From assembly GCF_001895085.1 (NCBI RefSeq), contig NZ_BDFD01000003.1:40001-104000 (forward strand): a stretch of DNA of 64,000 nt, in the 5' to 3' direction. The translations under genes and the position numbers were made by a program. Source of the stretch: Mariprofundus micogutta (GTDB taxonomy: Bacteria > Pseudomonadota > Zetaproteobacteria > Mariprofundales > Mariprofundaceae). The notes under the pieces are model-generated. The model ran no database searches. It was not told the origin of the DNA and saw only the letters and a list, made by a program, of their open reading frames with translations. This document shows positions 1 to 8,887 of the stretch, piece by piece. Position 1 is the stretch's first letter; the number at the start of each line of letters is the position of its first letter.

Positions 1-784
<784 letters not shown>

Positions 785-945
785 AAGATGATACTTTGTA
801 TTACTTGATCCCAGCATTGATCACATAGATCAAACTCAAATATTAAACGTTAACGTTCAAAATAGAACTTGCTTAGTATCAGAGTCTGATCAAACCAATG
901 CTTGGAAAGACCTGACACGTCCACAGTTCAAATAAAAATCACTAA

Positions 946-957
946 TTGTAAAGAACA
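946..957 (-). promoter_or_regulatory. boxA antitermination site in the rrn leader
   Basis: The minus strand reads TGTTCTTTACAA, close to the E. coli rrn boxA TGCTCTTTAACA. It lies between promoter P3 and the 16S 5' end, where boxA recruits NusB/NusE to protect rRNA transcription from Rho. The call rests on sequence similarity and position. Confidence 0.65.
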
Positions 958-1010
958 AAACTATCTTTTCCGCTGCCTGTAAGCTTGCGCTCTCTGGCTG
1001 CGGGCGGCGA

Positions 1011-1038
1011 ACTATAGGCCCGCCGTTCGAGGTGTCAA
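1011..1038 (-). promoter_or_regulatory. rrn promoter P3 (proximal)
   Basis: On the minus strand a TTGACA -35 (1033-1038) and a TATAGT -10 (1011-1016) are separated by exactly 16 bp. The GC-rich TCGCCGCCC discriminator follows, of the type that makes rRNA promoters sensitive to ppGpp and initiating NTP. Transcription would start near 1003, giving a leader of about 220 nt before 16S. It is the best match to consensus of the three. Confidence 0.85.
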
Positions 1039-1123
1039 CCTCTATCTGAGTCACTCATAACTTGCGTTATATCTGCCTCAAATCACCCTCTCAATACAGT
1101 CGCCTGTCTTGCGAGGGCGGCGA

Positions 1124-1151
1124 ACATTATCGTCACAATAATATCCGTCAA
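1124..1151 (-). promoter_or_regulatory. rrn promoter P2 (middle)
   Basis: TTGACG (1146-1151), a 16-bp spacer and TAATGT (1124-1129) on the minus strand, followed by the same TCGCCGCCC discriminator as P1 and P3. It is 113 bp upstream of P3. Confidence 0.82.
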
Positions 1152-1237
1152 CTCCTTTCTTTCTGACTACTGAATTACTCCAATAATCAGACCGAAAGAC
1201 CTCCGAAATCAACAAAGCCGCTTGCGGAGGGCGGCGA

Positions 1238-1265
1238 ACAATAGCGACAGATCAGGTGCCGTCAA
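1238..1265 (-). promoter_or_regulatory. rrn promoter P1 (distal)
   Basis: TTGACG (1260-1265), a 16-bp spacer and TATTGT (1238-1243) on the minus strand, again followed by TCGCCGCCC. It is 114 bp upstream of P2 and only about 27 bp downstream of the poly-U tract of the preceding operon's terminator. Confidence 0.82.
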
Positions 1266-1291
1266 TGTATTTACTGGTGCGCGGCTACATC

Positions 1292-1319
1292 AATAAAAAA
1301 GAGGCGGCATCATGCCACC
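1292..1319 (-). terminator. Rho-independent terminator of the exopolysaccharide operon
   Basis: On the minus strand a 7-bp stem (GGTGGCA/TGCCGCC, one G-U pair) with a 3-nt loop (1303-1319) is followed by TCTTTTTTAT. It lies 34 bp after the stop of the CotH-like gene and separates that operon from the rRNA promoters. Confidence 0.8.
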
Positions 1320-1352
1320 CCTTTCAATACCTGAATGCCACCTGAATCAGGA

Positions 1353-3323
1353 CTACTTGCTTACAGGTTTACTCCACAATGCCGATTCAGCGGTAGAGCA
1401 GGCAATGAAGCGATAAATTCTGCCAGCCCTCAATTTGAAGTCTTTCACAGTCAGGGTGTTGGATTTCTGATTCACCTCGGTACGCAGTGGTCTCCATGCT
1501 TCACCGGAGTGCATCCACAGATTCACCTTATGCTCATCTTTCACGCCGCCCAACTCGTTCTTGCGTGAATGTTCGTCGAAATACTCGAAAGTGACATCCG
1601 CTTTGATGTTGAGAGAGGGTATCCTTGAGAACAGCACCCATGAGCGCTGAATACACTGCTCAGGATTTCCTTCACTGAATACATACATCGGTGCCTTGAA
1701 TGCTTCTGCCTCAGCCTGAAAATCCGCAATCCTGAACTCTTCCTTAAAATCCAGCTGTGCCAGTACATAACCAAAACCAGGGTCGGATACGACCAGTGAC
1801 TTGTTCGAATATCCGGAGACCCCCCTGCCAGTGAACGGCTTCTCAAGTAACTTGGCCATAAACTCATGCTCATCCAGACCTTTCTTCTTTTCACCAATCG
1901 GATTAATCACATTATCAGCTTCTGCTACCAGCCTTGAATGCTCAGCAGCTTTTTCAGCATCAGCCTTGGCAATGGCTTCGGGTGTGAGATCCTTACCCTT
2001 GGTGAAAGCCACATACTCTCTCATCTGTGGTGTATTTCTGTAATTCCACTCAAATGTAGAGAACAGGTTGGCTTCAAGGTAAAACGGCCTGGCTATACCA
2101 AAGTGTTTTACTGCATCGTACTGCTCAATAAATGATACAGGCGAACGCTTACCATATTTCTGTTTGACCTGACCTGCCTCCAGCAAGCCGGCCAGATGCT
2201 CTACACGCGCACTCATTACGGTTGGGGAAAACCAGCCAAAGGTCTTTTCCGGGCCATTTTTCTCTTTTCCGATCAGATGTTTGATTCTTGCATAGAGTTT
2301 GGCTTTCAGGCTTTCATTTAACAATGCCTTAGCCTTCATCGGATTAAACACGCCCAAATCAGGTGTGTAATAATACTGGAAACGCTCATTAAAGATGCTG
2401 CCCGGGAACGGTGCAAACATATCAAAAGAGTGTCCGAAAGTCAGATCGTAATCCCAGGGAATCACTTTCCATTTCTTTGTTTGACCCGATTTCACCATGA
2501 AATAGTTCTTGTTATAGGTGTCACCATCGCTGGTCAGCGTATTGACTGCAATCCAGTTAGTCAGCGAATCATCCTCAAAGTTGTCTGCAACGAACTTATC
2601 AAAGGTCTCCATCGGCGCTGATGCTATCTGCCTGGACAAGGTCTTCAGACTGGAATAATCCTTGCCATCTTGCGTATATTTATTCCAGCAACGTTCAATA
2701 TCTGAACCATGTCTGAAATCACCGCAGTATACAGAGTCATCCGGTTGATAAAGTTCGCTGGCTGCATCATAACCACGCTTTGCGAGAAAGTTCTTGCCTA
2801 ACCATTCAATATACAGGAAGTAGCCGATAAACTGCCCATTGATATTCAATCTGACATAGTTGGTTTCCGGAACCATCATGCCCATATCTTTCATCAGTTC
2901 CCAGGCCATCCATTCACGCATCAATGACCCGTCTGAAGACATTGAACGAAGCGCTATGTTTTTGTAACCATTCCACTTCGCACCCTTAATCTTGAGAATC
3001 AGTGATTTTTTTCTGAGTGCACGTGTTGAACTGCCAAAGGATTTGATTCTGCCTCTGAACTCCTGCCCATCCAACTCGAAGCTCGCGGCAAATGTAGATT
3101 TGTCATTCGGGTCCTTTAAAAACAGTACCGTGGCATCAGTTCTGTTCATCGATACATTGATGTCAGTGAACTTGACCTCTTTCTGGGCATTGGCCAGCGC
3201 TTCTTTTGAATATCTGAAATGCCCCTCTTCAAAGTCCAGCTCAGCTGCTGATATAGCAGCAACAGGTGATGCCATCAAAGCAAAAACACCTATCGCCAGA
3301 AGCATGAATCTATTTTTTAGCAT
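1353..3323 (-). CDS. CotH-family (spore coat kinase fold) secreted protein
   Basis: A 656-residue predicted periplasmic or secreted protein. The ATG at 3323 is preferred over an upstream in-frame start because GAGGTG lies 6 nt before it and it gives a clean signal peptide (about residues 1-26). CotH family hallmarks are visible: NGQFIGYF at 162-169 followed by Glu173, KNYF near 273-276, and PWDYDLTFG at 289-297. In characterised CotH proteins the equivalent Asp residues bind ATP/Mg in an atypical protein-kinase fold that phosphorylates secreted proteins. The C-terminal 250 residues are not recognised. It is the last gene of the six-gene polysaccharide operon, 7 bp after the preceding stop. 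A role in phosphorylating a matrix protein or capping a polymer is inferred. If this is the sfz cluster, it is a stalk-formation candidate. Confidence 0.85.
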   Translation of the reverse strand: MLKNRFMLLAIGVFALMASPVAAISAAELDFEEGHFRYSKEALANAQKEVKFTDINVSMNRTDATVLFLKDPNDKSTFAASFELDGQEFRGRIKSFGSSTRALRKKSLILKIKGAKWNGYKNIALRSMSSDGSLMREWMAWELMKDMGMMVPETNYVRLNINGQFIGYFLYIEWLGKNFLAKRGYDAASELYQPDDSVYCGDFRHGSDIERCWNKYTQDGKDYSSLKTLSRQIASAPMETFDKFVADNFEDDSLTNWIAVNTLTSDGDTYNKNYFMVKSGQTKKWKVIPWDYDLTFGHSFDMFAPFPGSIFNERFQYYYTPDLGVFNPMKAKALLNESLKAKLYARIKHLIGKEKNGPEKTFGWFSPTVMSARVEHLAGLLEAGQVKQKYGKRSPVSFIEQYDAVKHFGIARPFYLEANLFSTFEWNYRNTPQMREYVAFTKGKDLTPEAIAKADAEKAAEHSRLVAEADNVINPIGEKKKGLDEHEFMAKLLEKPFTGRGVSGYSNKSLVVSDPGFGYVLAQLDFKEEFRIADFQAEAEAFKAPMYVFSEGNPEQCIQRSWVLFSRIPSLNIKADVTFEYFDEHSRKNELGGVKDEHKVNLWMHSGEAWRPLRTEVNQKSNTLTVKDFKLRAGRIYRFIACSTAESALWSKPVSK

Positions 3324-3330
3324 AAACACC

Positions 3331-4194
3331 TCAGTCTTCCCATCTGTAAGTGAATGACAAAGTTCCATATCTGGATGCACTGATATTACGGCCCCATACA
3401 GTTTCACCAATCGTCACTGCACCTGTCCAGTTTTCATTCAGTCTGCGTGCATATTTGGCAGAGATAATTCCCGCATCATAGTCACCTGAATTCCTCAGGA
3501 AGTTGCCTGCTGCCGGAATTGGCTCCGGAGTGTGATCCCGCAAAGAAAGCTTGAGAACGCCTTTGAGTACAATACGGTTAACACCATCTTCATCGATACG
3601 CCACGACCATTTCACATAGCTCTTAGATTGAGTTGCCGGAGACCCGAACCAGTAGTTGATACCAGTACCGAATTCCCAGTATGTAGGAATTTTCGCTTCC
3701 CAACCGGTATTCTGGGTAGAAAATGCAACACCAGCCCAAAGTCCAAGCTTACCATAACCAAGGCGGTTGATTTTCTTACTATCGTAACCGGTAGGAATGT
3801 TCAGAGCCAACTCCCAGGTCCGTCCATTGCGTGTATTATCAAGCCTGCCGCGAACACCTACCTGAACATCGCCAAGACCTGCGGTTTTAGGACCCACACC
3901 ACACGATTGATTGGCCAGAGATGCACTGGCAAAAAAGTTATAATAATACGAATAGCCGTATGTGTAAGAGTTATTCCAACTCACATCACTTGAGTTACAG
4001 CCCTGCGGAACCCGGTTTCTGTTGGCATTGAACCAATCGCTTGCAGTCGAATATGTGAAACCTGTGGTATACATATTCTGTCCTTCCGAGAGCATGAATG
4101 CACTCGCCTGAGCTGATCCAGCAGTAACGACAGACAAACCACCTGCAAAAATTATGGATGCCACCATCTGTTTGAGTAAATTTTTCATCTTCAT
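3331..4194 (-). CDS. Putative outer-membrane beta-barrel protein of the polysaccharide operon
   Basis: A 287-residue protein with a signal peptide (about residues 1-31, ending SAQASA). It is rich in alternating aromatic/Gly strands (YTYGYSYYYNFF, KSYVKWSWRI, GTLSFTYRW), as in a small outer-membrane barrel. No family is recognised with confidence; it resembles loosely the MetA-pathway type outer-membrane proteins. There are two possible starts: ATG 4194, with GGGG only 3 nt upstream, or ATG 4188, with better ribosome-site spacing. It lies 20 bp after the glycosidase-like gene and 7 bp before the CotH gene. It could be the export pore or an anchoring protein for the polymer; this is inference from context. 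Confidence 0.8.
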   Translation of the reverse strand: MKMKNLLKQMVASIIFAGGLSVVTAGSAQASAFMLSEGQNMYTTGFTYSTASDWFNANRNRVPQGCNSSDVSWNNSYTYGYSYYYNFFASASLANQSCGVGPKTAGLGDVQVGVRGRLDNTRNGRTWELALNIPTGYDSKKINRLGYGKLGLWAGVAFSTQNTGWEAKIPTYWEFGTGINYWFGSPATQSKSYVKWSWRIDEDGVNRIVLKGVLKLSLRDHTPEPIPAAGNFLRNSGDYDAGIISAKYARRLNENWTGAVTIGETVWGRNISASRYGTLSFTYRWED

Positions 4195-4214
4195 ATTCCC
4201 CGTCCCGTATTTCT

Positions 4215-5306
4215 TTAGTTATTCCAATATTGTCTGATCATGATTTCGGCAGGTTTATTTTGCACGGTATAATCAATGTCACTCTCTCCACCTGCGTATG
4301 GGTCACTGAACCAGTTCCAGAAAAACACACCTTTCACATTTTTACTGCGCTGGATGACATTCAACCACGCCGCCACTGCACCGGTCTGCATAGTCAGATC
4401 CGGGCGCTGGGTTCTTTTCTCTAAAGATCTCCATTCCCAGGGCTGGCTGGATGCACCTGAAGCTGATGGCACACCTATTTCCAGTAACCACACAGATTTG
4501 TTTCTATGCTCTTTCACCACCCTGTTCAGCTTATACAAAGCCAGCTCTACATGTGCGAGCATCTCATCGTATTCACCCATATCACCAAGTGGCGGATAAT
4601 AGGAAACTCCTGTCACATCCAACTTGTACCAGTATGGAAATTTTTCCACACCATCCACATTGTGCGCAGCATAAGTCAGCTTACCCCTGAATTCCCTTCT
4701 CAATTGAGCAATCAATGGTAACCACGGTAAATCCTTGGCAACCTTCTTCAGCTCTGTGCCTATAACAAAGGCTTCTACCCCTAACTGCTGGGATAACCTT
4801 GCATACATCAGCAGGTGTTCAGAGTAGTTCTTAAACCACAAATTCCGCTGTGTTTCATTGCTGAACGATATATCTCCTGCCCATCCTCCCGGTATCAAAA
4901 TCTGCGGTTTGACCACAACCTTCAGTCCGGCCTTGTGCGCAGCTTCTATCGCAGCCGTCAATTGGGGGATGGTAACATTATTGGCCAAACGGATATCTGT
5001 TGCATGGATACTGCTCTGCTTCATGAACGGGATTAACGCAACCGCATTGGCACCGACAGCAGCCATGTTCAACAAGGATATCTTGGCCTGAGATGAATCC
5101 CATGCGACTTTAGAGGTCTGCATTGCATTGAAGCCTTTCCACTGCCCCGCTGATGAAGGATTGAAGCGTACAGGTTCATGTTTTATCTGAACTTTTTTTA
5201 CTACCTTCGCTGCTGGCTTTACCTCTTTGACAACAGGTGGGTCAACTTTCGTTGAGCAGCCTCCGATCATGACCAGCATCGCAACAAGAACTGACAACCT
5301 AAACAT
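4215..5306 (-). CDS. Lipoprotein with GH113-like TIM-barrel glycosidase fold
   Basis: A 363-residue lipoprotein: the lipobox IGGC puts the lipidated Cys at residue 17. The body looks like a (beta/alpha)8 barrel of the GH113/GTA-like group. Likely catalytic acids are the Glu in FVIGTELKK and the Glu in LLEIGVPS, at the ends of beta-strands 4 and 7, the usual arrangement of clan GH-A retaining enzymes. The start is the ATG of a TGATG overlap with the upstream gene, with AGGA 8 nt before it; a TTG one codon upstream is less likely. Polysaccharide export systems often carry a periplasmic hydrolase (BcsZ, PelA, AlgL) that trims or clears polymer, and that role is inferred here. Confidence 0.82.
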   Translation of the reverse strand: MFRLSVLVAMLVMIGGCSTKVDPPVVKEVKPAAKVVKKVQIKHEPVRFNPSSAGQWKGFNAMQTSKVAWDSSQAKISLLNMAAVGANAVALIPFMKQSSIHATDIRLANNVTIPQLTAAIEAAHKAGLKVVVKPQILIPGGWAGDISFSNETQRNLWFKNYSEHLLMYARLSQQLGVEAFVIGTELKKVAKDLPWLPLIAQLRREFRGKLTYAAHNVDGVEKFPYWYKLDVTGVSYYPPLGDMGEYDEMLAHVELALYKLNRVVKEHRNKSVWLLEIGVPSASGASSQPWEWRSLEKRTQRPDLTMQTGAVAAWLNVIQRSKNVKGVFFWNWFSDPYAGGESDIDYTVQNKPAEIMIRQYWNN

Positions 5307-6805
5307 CAAATTTTCCTGTAAACACGCCAGATCTTGTCGGAATATACCAGCCTGTATCCCTTCATACCTTCGGCATACATCAGTGGATAGCGCGAACTGA
5401 TTTTATCCTTTCTTCCGATCACAGATTCAGGATCAGGCACAACAATCTGCTCCACCCCAGGGAAAGCATGATTCAGTGCAAGTTTAAATTTACTTGTATA
5501 TGAAAGATTCAAACCAACAGCATCGCCACGTGCCACCAGAGCCTTGTATCCACTTCTTTCATCAATGAGTGTATCGATACGGTTTTCGTTGAGCCATCGG
5601 CCAAGACGTAATGAGCCATCATCATCTTCAATCAAAACACGGTCAGTCCTGAATGAATCAACCCATTTACTCATGTTCGGATCTGCCGACTCCATGAACA
5701 GCCACCAACCCCCGATCAAACTGACAAACAGAAATGAAACAACACTCCAGTAGACGCGCTTGCGGGCCATATCAAGGAATGTGATTTCTGCCAGAATACT
5801 GGCATTAATCAGTACCAGAATTTCCATGGGATGGGTCAGGTAGAACTGATCCGTTGCCAGTGCAATCGCCAGCAAGGGGTGAACGAAGAGCACAAAACTG
5901 GCCCTGAAACGCAAACCTTCATCCCAGGTACTTACCAGGAAATAGAGAATCACCGGATATGCGATCAGGGTATATCCCGTTGCCGCCACGAGAGAATTGA
6001 AGAAGTTACCGCCGTACTCCTGTAGCCAGGGGTAGTTAAACATTTCCATATAACCACCCAGATAAGTGGAATCAGGATGTTTAATAAAGTTCAGGAAGTC
6101 ACCTTCAAAGACCCAGTTCAGCCATGCCCATGAAAATACCGAGAAGAAAAACGGTACCGCAAGAATGAAGTAGATACTGATAGGAGATGCCATCAACAGT
6201 CTTCTTGGAGCTACAACTGCCAGCATGGGCAGCAGTGCAATAAACAGGAACACAGCCGAACCATCTACAAAGAAGAAAATGGCAAGAATGATACTTAGCG
6301 AGATATATGCATGTACGTCATGCTCTGCAATCATTTTCTGACATGCATGATAAAGCAGATAGAACATCACCATACTCATGGCAAGCTGACTTCCATTTGT
6401 CGCCCCCCATAAGAATGTGGGGTGAACAACCAGCAAGAACACAAGCAGCAGACGCTTGGCCGCGCTGATCTCGATCGGCTTCATATGGAAGAGGAATAAG
6501 CCGATCAGCGCGCAACTGAATAACACAGAAACAAAATACGGGGTTCCACCATATGCCATACCTGGCAGATAATAGAATGGCACCAGCGCATAGAGCGGCA
6601 AATGCGGGTAGAGCAGACTAAGATCTTCCAGTCTGATCTCTTCTGATCCAAGAACACCCAGCACTTTAGCCCAACGCTGTGAGGCACCATCGAACATGAA
6701 ACCATGGGACAGTAACCACGATGCCAGCACCGATAAGGCGATAGTACACATGATTACAATAATCATGTTTTCCGAACCTCGAAGCTTACTTACATATGGC
6801 GTCAT
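5306..6805 (-). CDS. Polytopic inner-membrane protein of the polysaccharide operon
   Basis: 499 residues. A hydrophobic segment near the N-terminus (MIIVIMCTIALSVLASWLL) is followed by about ten further hydrophobic stretches to about residue 375. A soluble C-terminal part of about 110 residues (from FRTDRVLIEDDDG) follows. The general layout recalls integral-membrane glycan-processing proteins (GT-C or Wzy-like), but no defining motif was seen and no function is assigned. It is translationally linked on both sides: 4 bp after the GT2 stop (ribosome site GGGTGAT) and overlapping the next start by one base. That argues for stoichiometric production with the synthase. Confidence 0.82.
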   Translation of the reverse strand: MTPYVSKLRGSENMIIVIMCTIALSVLASWLLSHGFMFDGASQRWAKVLGVLGSEEIRLEDLSLLYPHLPLYALVPFYYLPGMAYGGTPYFVSVLFSCALIGLFLFHMKPIEISAAKRLLLVFLLVVHPTFLWGATNGSQLAMSMVMFYLLYHACQKMIAEHDVHAYISLSIILAIFFFVDGSAVFLFIALLPMLAVVAPRRLLMASPISIYFILAVPFFFSVFSWAWLNWVFEGDFLNFIKHPDSTYLGGYMEMFNYPWLQEYGGNFFNSLVAATGYTLIAYPVILYFLVSTWDEGLRFRASFVLFVHPLLAIALATDQFYLTHPMEILVLINASILAEITFLDMARKRVYWSVVSFLFVSLIGGWWLFMESADPNMSKWVDSFRTDRVLIEDDDGSLRLGRWLNENRIDTLIDERSGYKALVARGDAVGLNLSYTSKFKLALNHAFPGVEQIVVPDPESVIGRKDKISSRYPLMYAEGMKGYRLVYSDKIWRVYRKI

Positions 6806-6809
6806 CTTA

Positions 6810-8873
6810 TCACCCGGCCTTCTTGGTATTCAAAGAGAGGTCACTGACATCACTGGATGTAGCATAACTTGTAAGGCCGTGATGTGTCTTCTCCCAGTAG
6901 AATGGGTTGAACACCAACTGCCACAGTCCTTTATACCCGGCCCATGACATCAACAACCAGTATATGGGAACAGTCATCGACCAAGGCATCAACTTATAAT
7001 AGTGCCGTTTGAAACCACTGAGCATAAACAGTGTGATCAGGAAGCCGTTACCCATCAGCAGGTTGATCAGGTTAATATACAGTAATGCTGCCGGGAATAT
7101 CGGGTCAAACATGGCAGTCTGTGTAAGTAACCAGGTAATAAAGAGAAGCATCAGCAAAGGCGACAACAACACACTGAGAATTGTGCCGCCAATAAAGAAC
7201 TGGAAGCCCCAGAAACCGACATGGCCCAGAGTTCCATAGAACTTCAACGGCCTGCGCATATGCACCAGATAGGTCTGCATATAACCTTTCAACCAGCGTG
7301 AGCGCTGCCTGATCCAGTTGTGAACATCTTTATTTGCCTCTTCATAGGTTGTCGAATTCACAACACCAACACGATAGTTCCTCTGTGTCAGTCGTACGCC
7401 CAGGTCCGCATCTTCTGTTACATTATACGGATCCCAGCCCTGTAGTTCTCTCAGAACTTCCATCTTGAAGTGATTGGAGGTGCCACCCAGAGGGATCGGA
7501 ATTTTCAGTGCATCCAGGGCGGGCAGATAGAAATCAAACCATAGAGAATACTCCATGGTGAACATACGAGTCAGCCAGTTTTCTGTCACATTGAAATAAT
7601 TCAAACGTGCCTGAATCACAGCTGTATTCTTGGATGATTTTCTGAATGCCAGCACAACCTTCTTCAGCTGGTCAGCCTCAGGTGCATCCTCACCATCATA
7701 AATGGTAATAAGCTCACCGCGAGCAAAGTTGAGCGCATAGTTACAGGCCTTAGGCTTGGTTTTCGGCAACGAGTCAGGTACTTTGATAATCTCAAAGATA
7801 CCCTCCAGACCCAGGTCTTTTGCGGTCTGAATGGTCTCTTCATCATCCTCTTCAAGAATGATTTTAATATCCAGCTTGGACAGTGGATAATCAAGATTCC
7901 TTAATGACTCGGCGAGGTGAGGCAGCGACTCGGACTCCTTGTACATAGGCACAAGAATCGTATAAGTAGGCAGATCAATATCCTTGACCTCCTCAACCTC
8001 TTTATCCGTAATGAAATTATCAAAACGCTTGTCTCCACCAACCCACGTAAACAGCAGACGCAGACCAAAGTTAAACAGCAGAAACACAGATATAAATACA
8101 TTGATTGCAATCAACGTTGGAATCGGCCATATCGCAACGGCCAGAATCGTTAAACTCATCAGAATAAATGCAAAAATAAGCTGAGGCTTGGTAAATACCG
8201 TACTGGCAGAATATTGCGGCTGACGTTTTCTCAACTCATGCACTGATTTTTCACTAAAGAAAGCATCGCCGTACTTCTGCAATGACCATACAATGTCAAA
8301 TTTTGAGGTCACTACAAAATCCACAGGGCCGTCAACTACCCTTTCAGCTTCGGCCATCACTACAGGATCCATATCGGCTACGGCAACCAGAGTCAGCCCA
8401 TCCACTTTGCGCCAGGGGACAAACAGAGTCTCCAGATAAACATGATAATAACCCACGTCCACCAGACTTTCATCCGAGGGTTCATCCATCAGGTTTACAA
8501 ATGGCTTGTCAAAATGATCCGCCAGAACCTGATAGAATGAATACGATTTCACCCAGCCTTTAGCCAGGACAATATCACCAAGACGGGTACCCCAGTCTTT
8601 CTGAATAGCAATGGCTTCTTCCAGCTGCTCCAGGGTCAAAAGGCCCTCTTCAACCAGAAGATCACCAATCCTGCCTCTCCTGAATTGATCGGTTAAAACG
8701 CCGTAAAACTCAGTAGCAGTGATCCAGCCTTTGGAGAGGATAACCTCTCCGCAGCGGAGGCCTGACCCTTGCTGTGCTGCAAGGGCCTCGGCCAACTGCT
8801 CATTGGTAATGAGCTTCTTTTCTACTAAACGCTCACCAATCTTACAGGGTTGTGAAGTCTCCACGTGATTCAC
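6810..8873 (-). CDS. Family 2 processive glycosyltransferase with N-terminal MshEN-type c-di-GMP domains
   Basis: A 687-residue membrane synthase. Four MshEN-type motifs (RxGxx..G..Lxx..Q pattern) start at residues 11, 40, 68 and 97. The third (68-91) matches the published 24-residue c-di-GMP-binding pattern completely, and the others deviate at one to three positions. Two membrane helices (about 230-278) precede a GT2 domain with EEDDEE (341), DGED (393), TED (486) and QRSRW (523), the complete set of a processive beta-glycan synthase. About four C-terminal helices follow. The closest architectural precedent I know is E. coli NfrB, a GT2 protein with a c-di-GMP-binding MshEN domain. The start is GTG (8873), with GTGGTGA about 6 nt upstream. 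It follows the BcsB-like gene by 14 bp, like the bcsA/bcsB pairing. The sugar donor cannot be told. Confidence 0.92.
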   Translation of the reverse strand: MNHVETSQPCKIGERLVEKKLITNEQLAEALAAQQGSGLRCGEVILSKGWITATEFYGVLTDQFRRGRIGDLLVEEGLLTLEQLEEAIAIQKDWGTRLGDIVLAKGWVKSYSFYQVLADHFDKPFVNLMDEPSDESLVDVGYYHVYLETLFVPWRKVDGLTLVAVADMDPVVMAEAERVVDGPVDFVVTSKFDIVWSLQKYGDAFFSEKSVHELRKRQPQYSASTVFTKPQLIFAFILMSLTILAVAIWPIPTLIAINVFISVFLLFNFGLRLLFTWVGGDKRFDNFITDKEVEEVKDIDLPTYTILVPMYKESESLPHLAESLRNLDYPLSKLDIKIILEEDDEETIQTAKDLGLEGIFEIIKVPDSLPKTKPKACNYALNFARGELITIYDGEDAPEADQLKKVVLAFRKSSKNTAVIQARLNYFNVTENWLTRMFTMEYSLWFDFYLPALDALKIPIPLGGTSNHFKMEVLRELQGWDPYNVTEDADLGVRLTQRNYRVGVVNSTTYEEANKDVHNWIRQRSRWLKGYMQTYLVHMRRPLKFYGTLGHVGFWGFQFFIGGTILSVLLSPLLMLLFITWLLTQTAMFDPIFPAALLYINLINLLMGNGFLITLFMLSGFKRHYYKLMPWSMTVPIYWLLMSWAGYKGLWQLVFNPFYWEKTHHGLTSYATSSDVSDLSLNTKKAG

Positions 8874-8887
8874 TCCAATTCACCACT

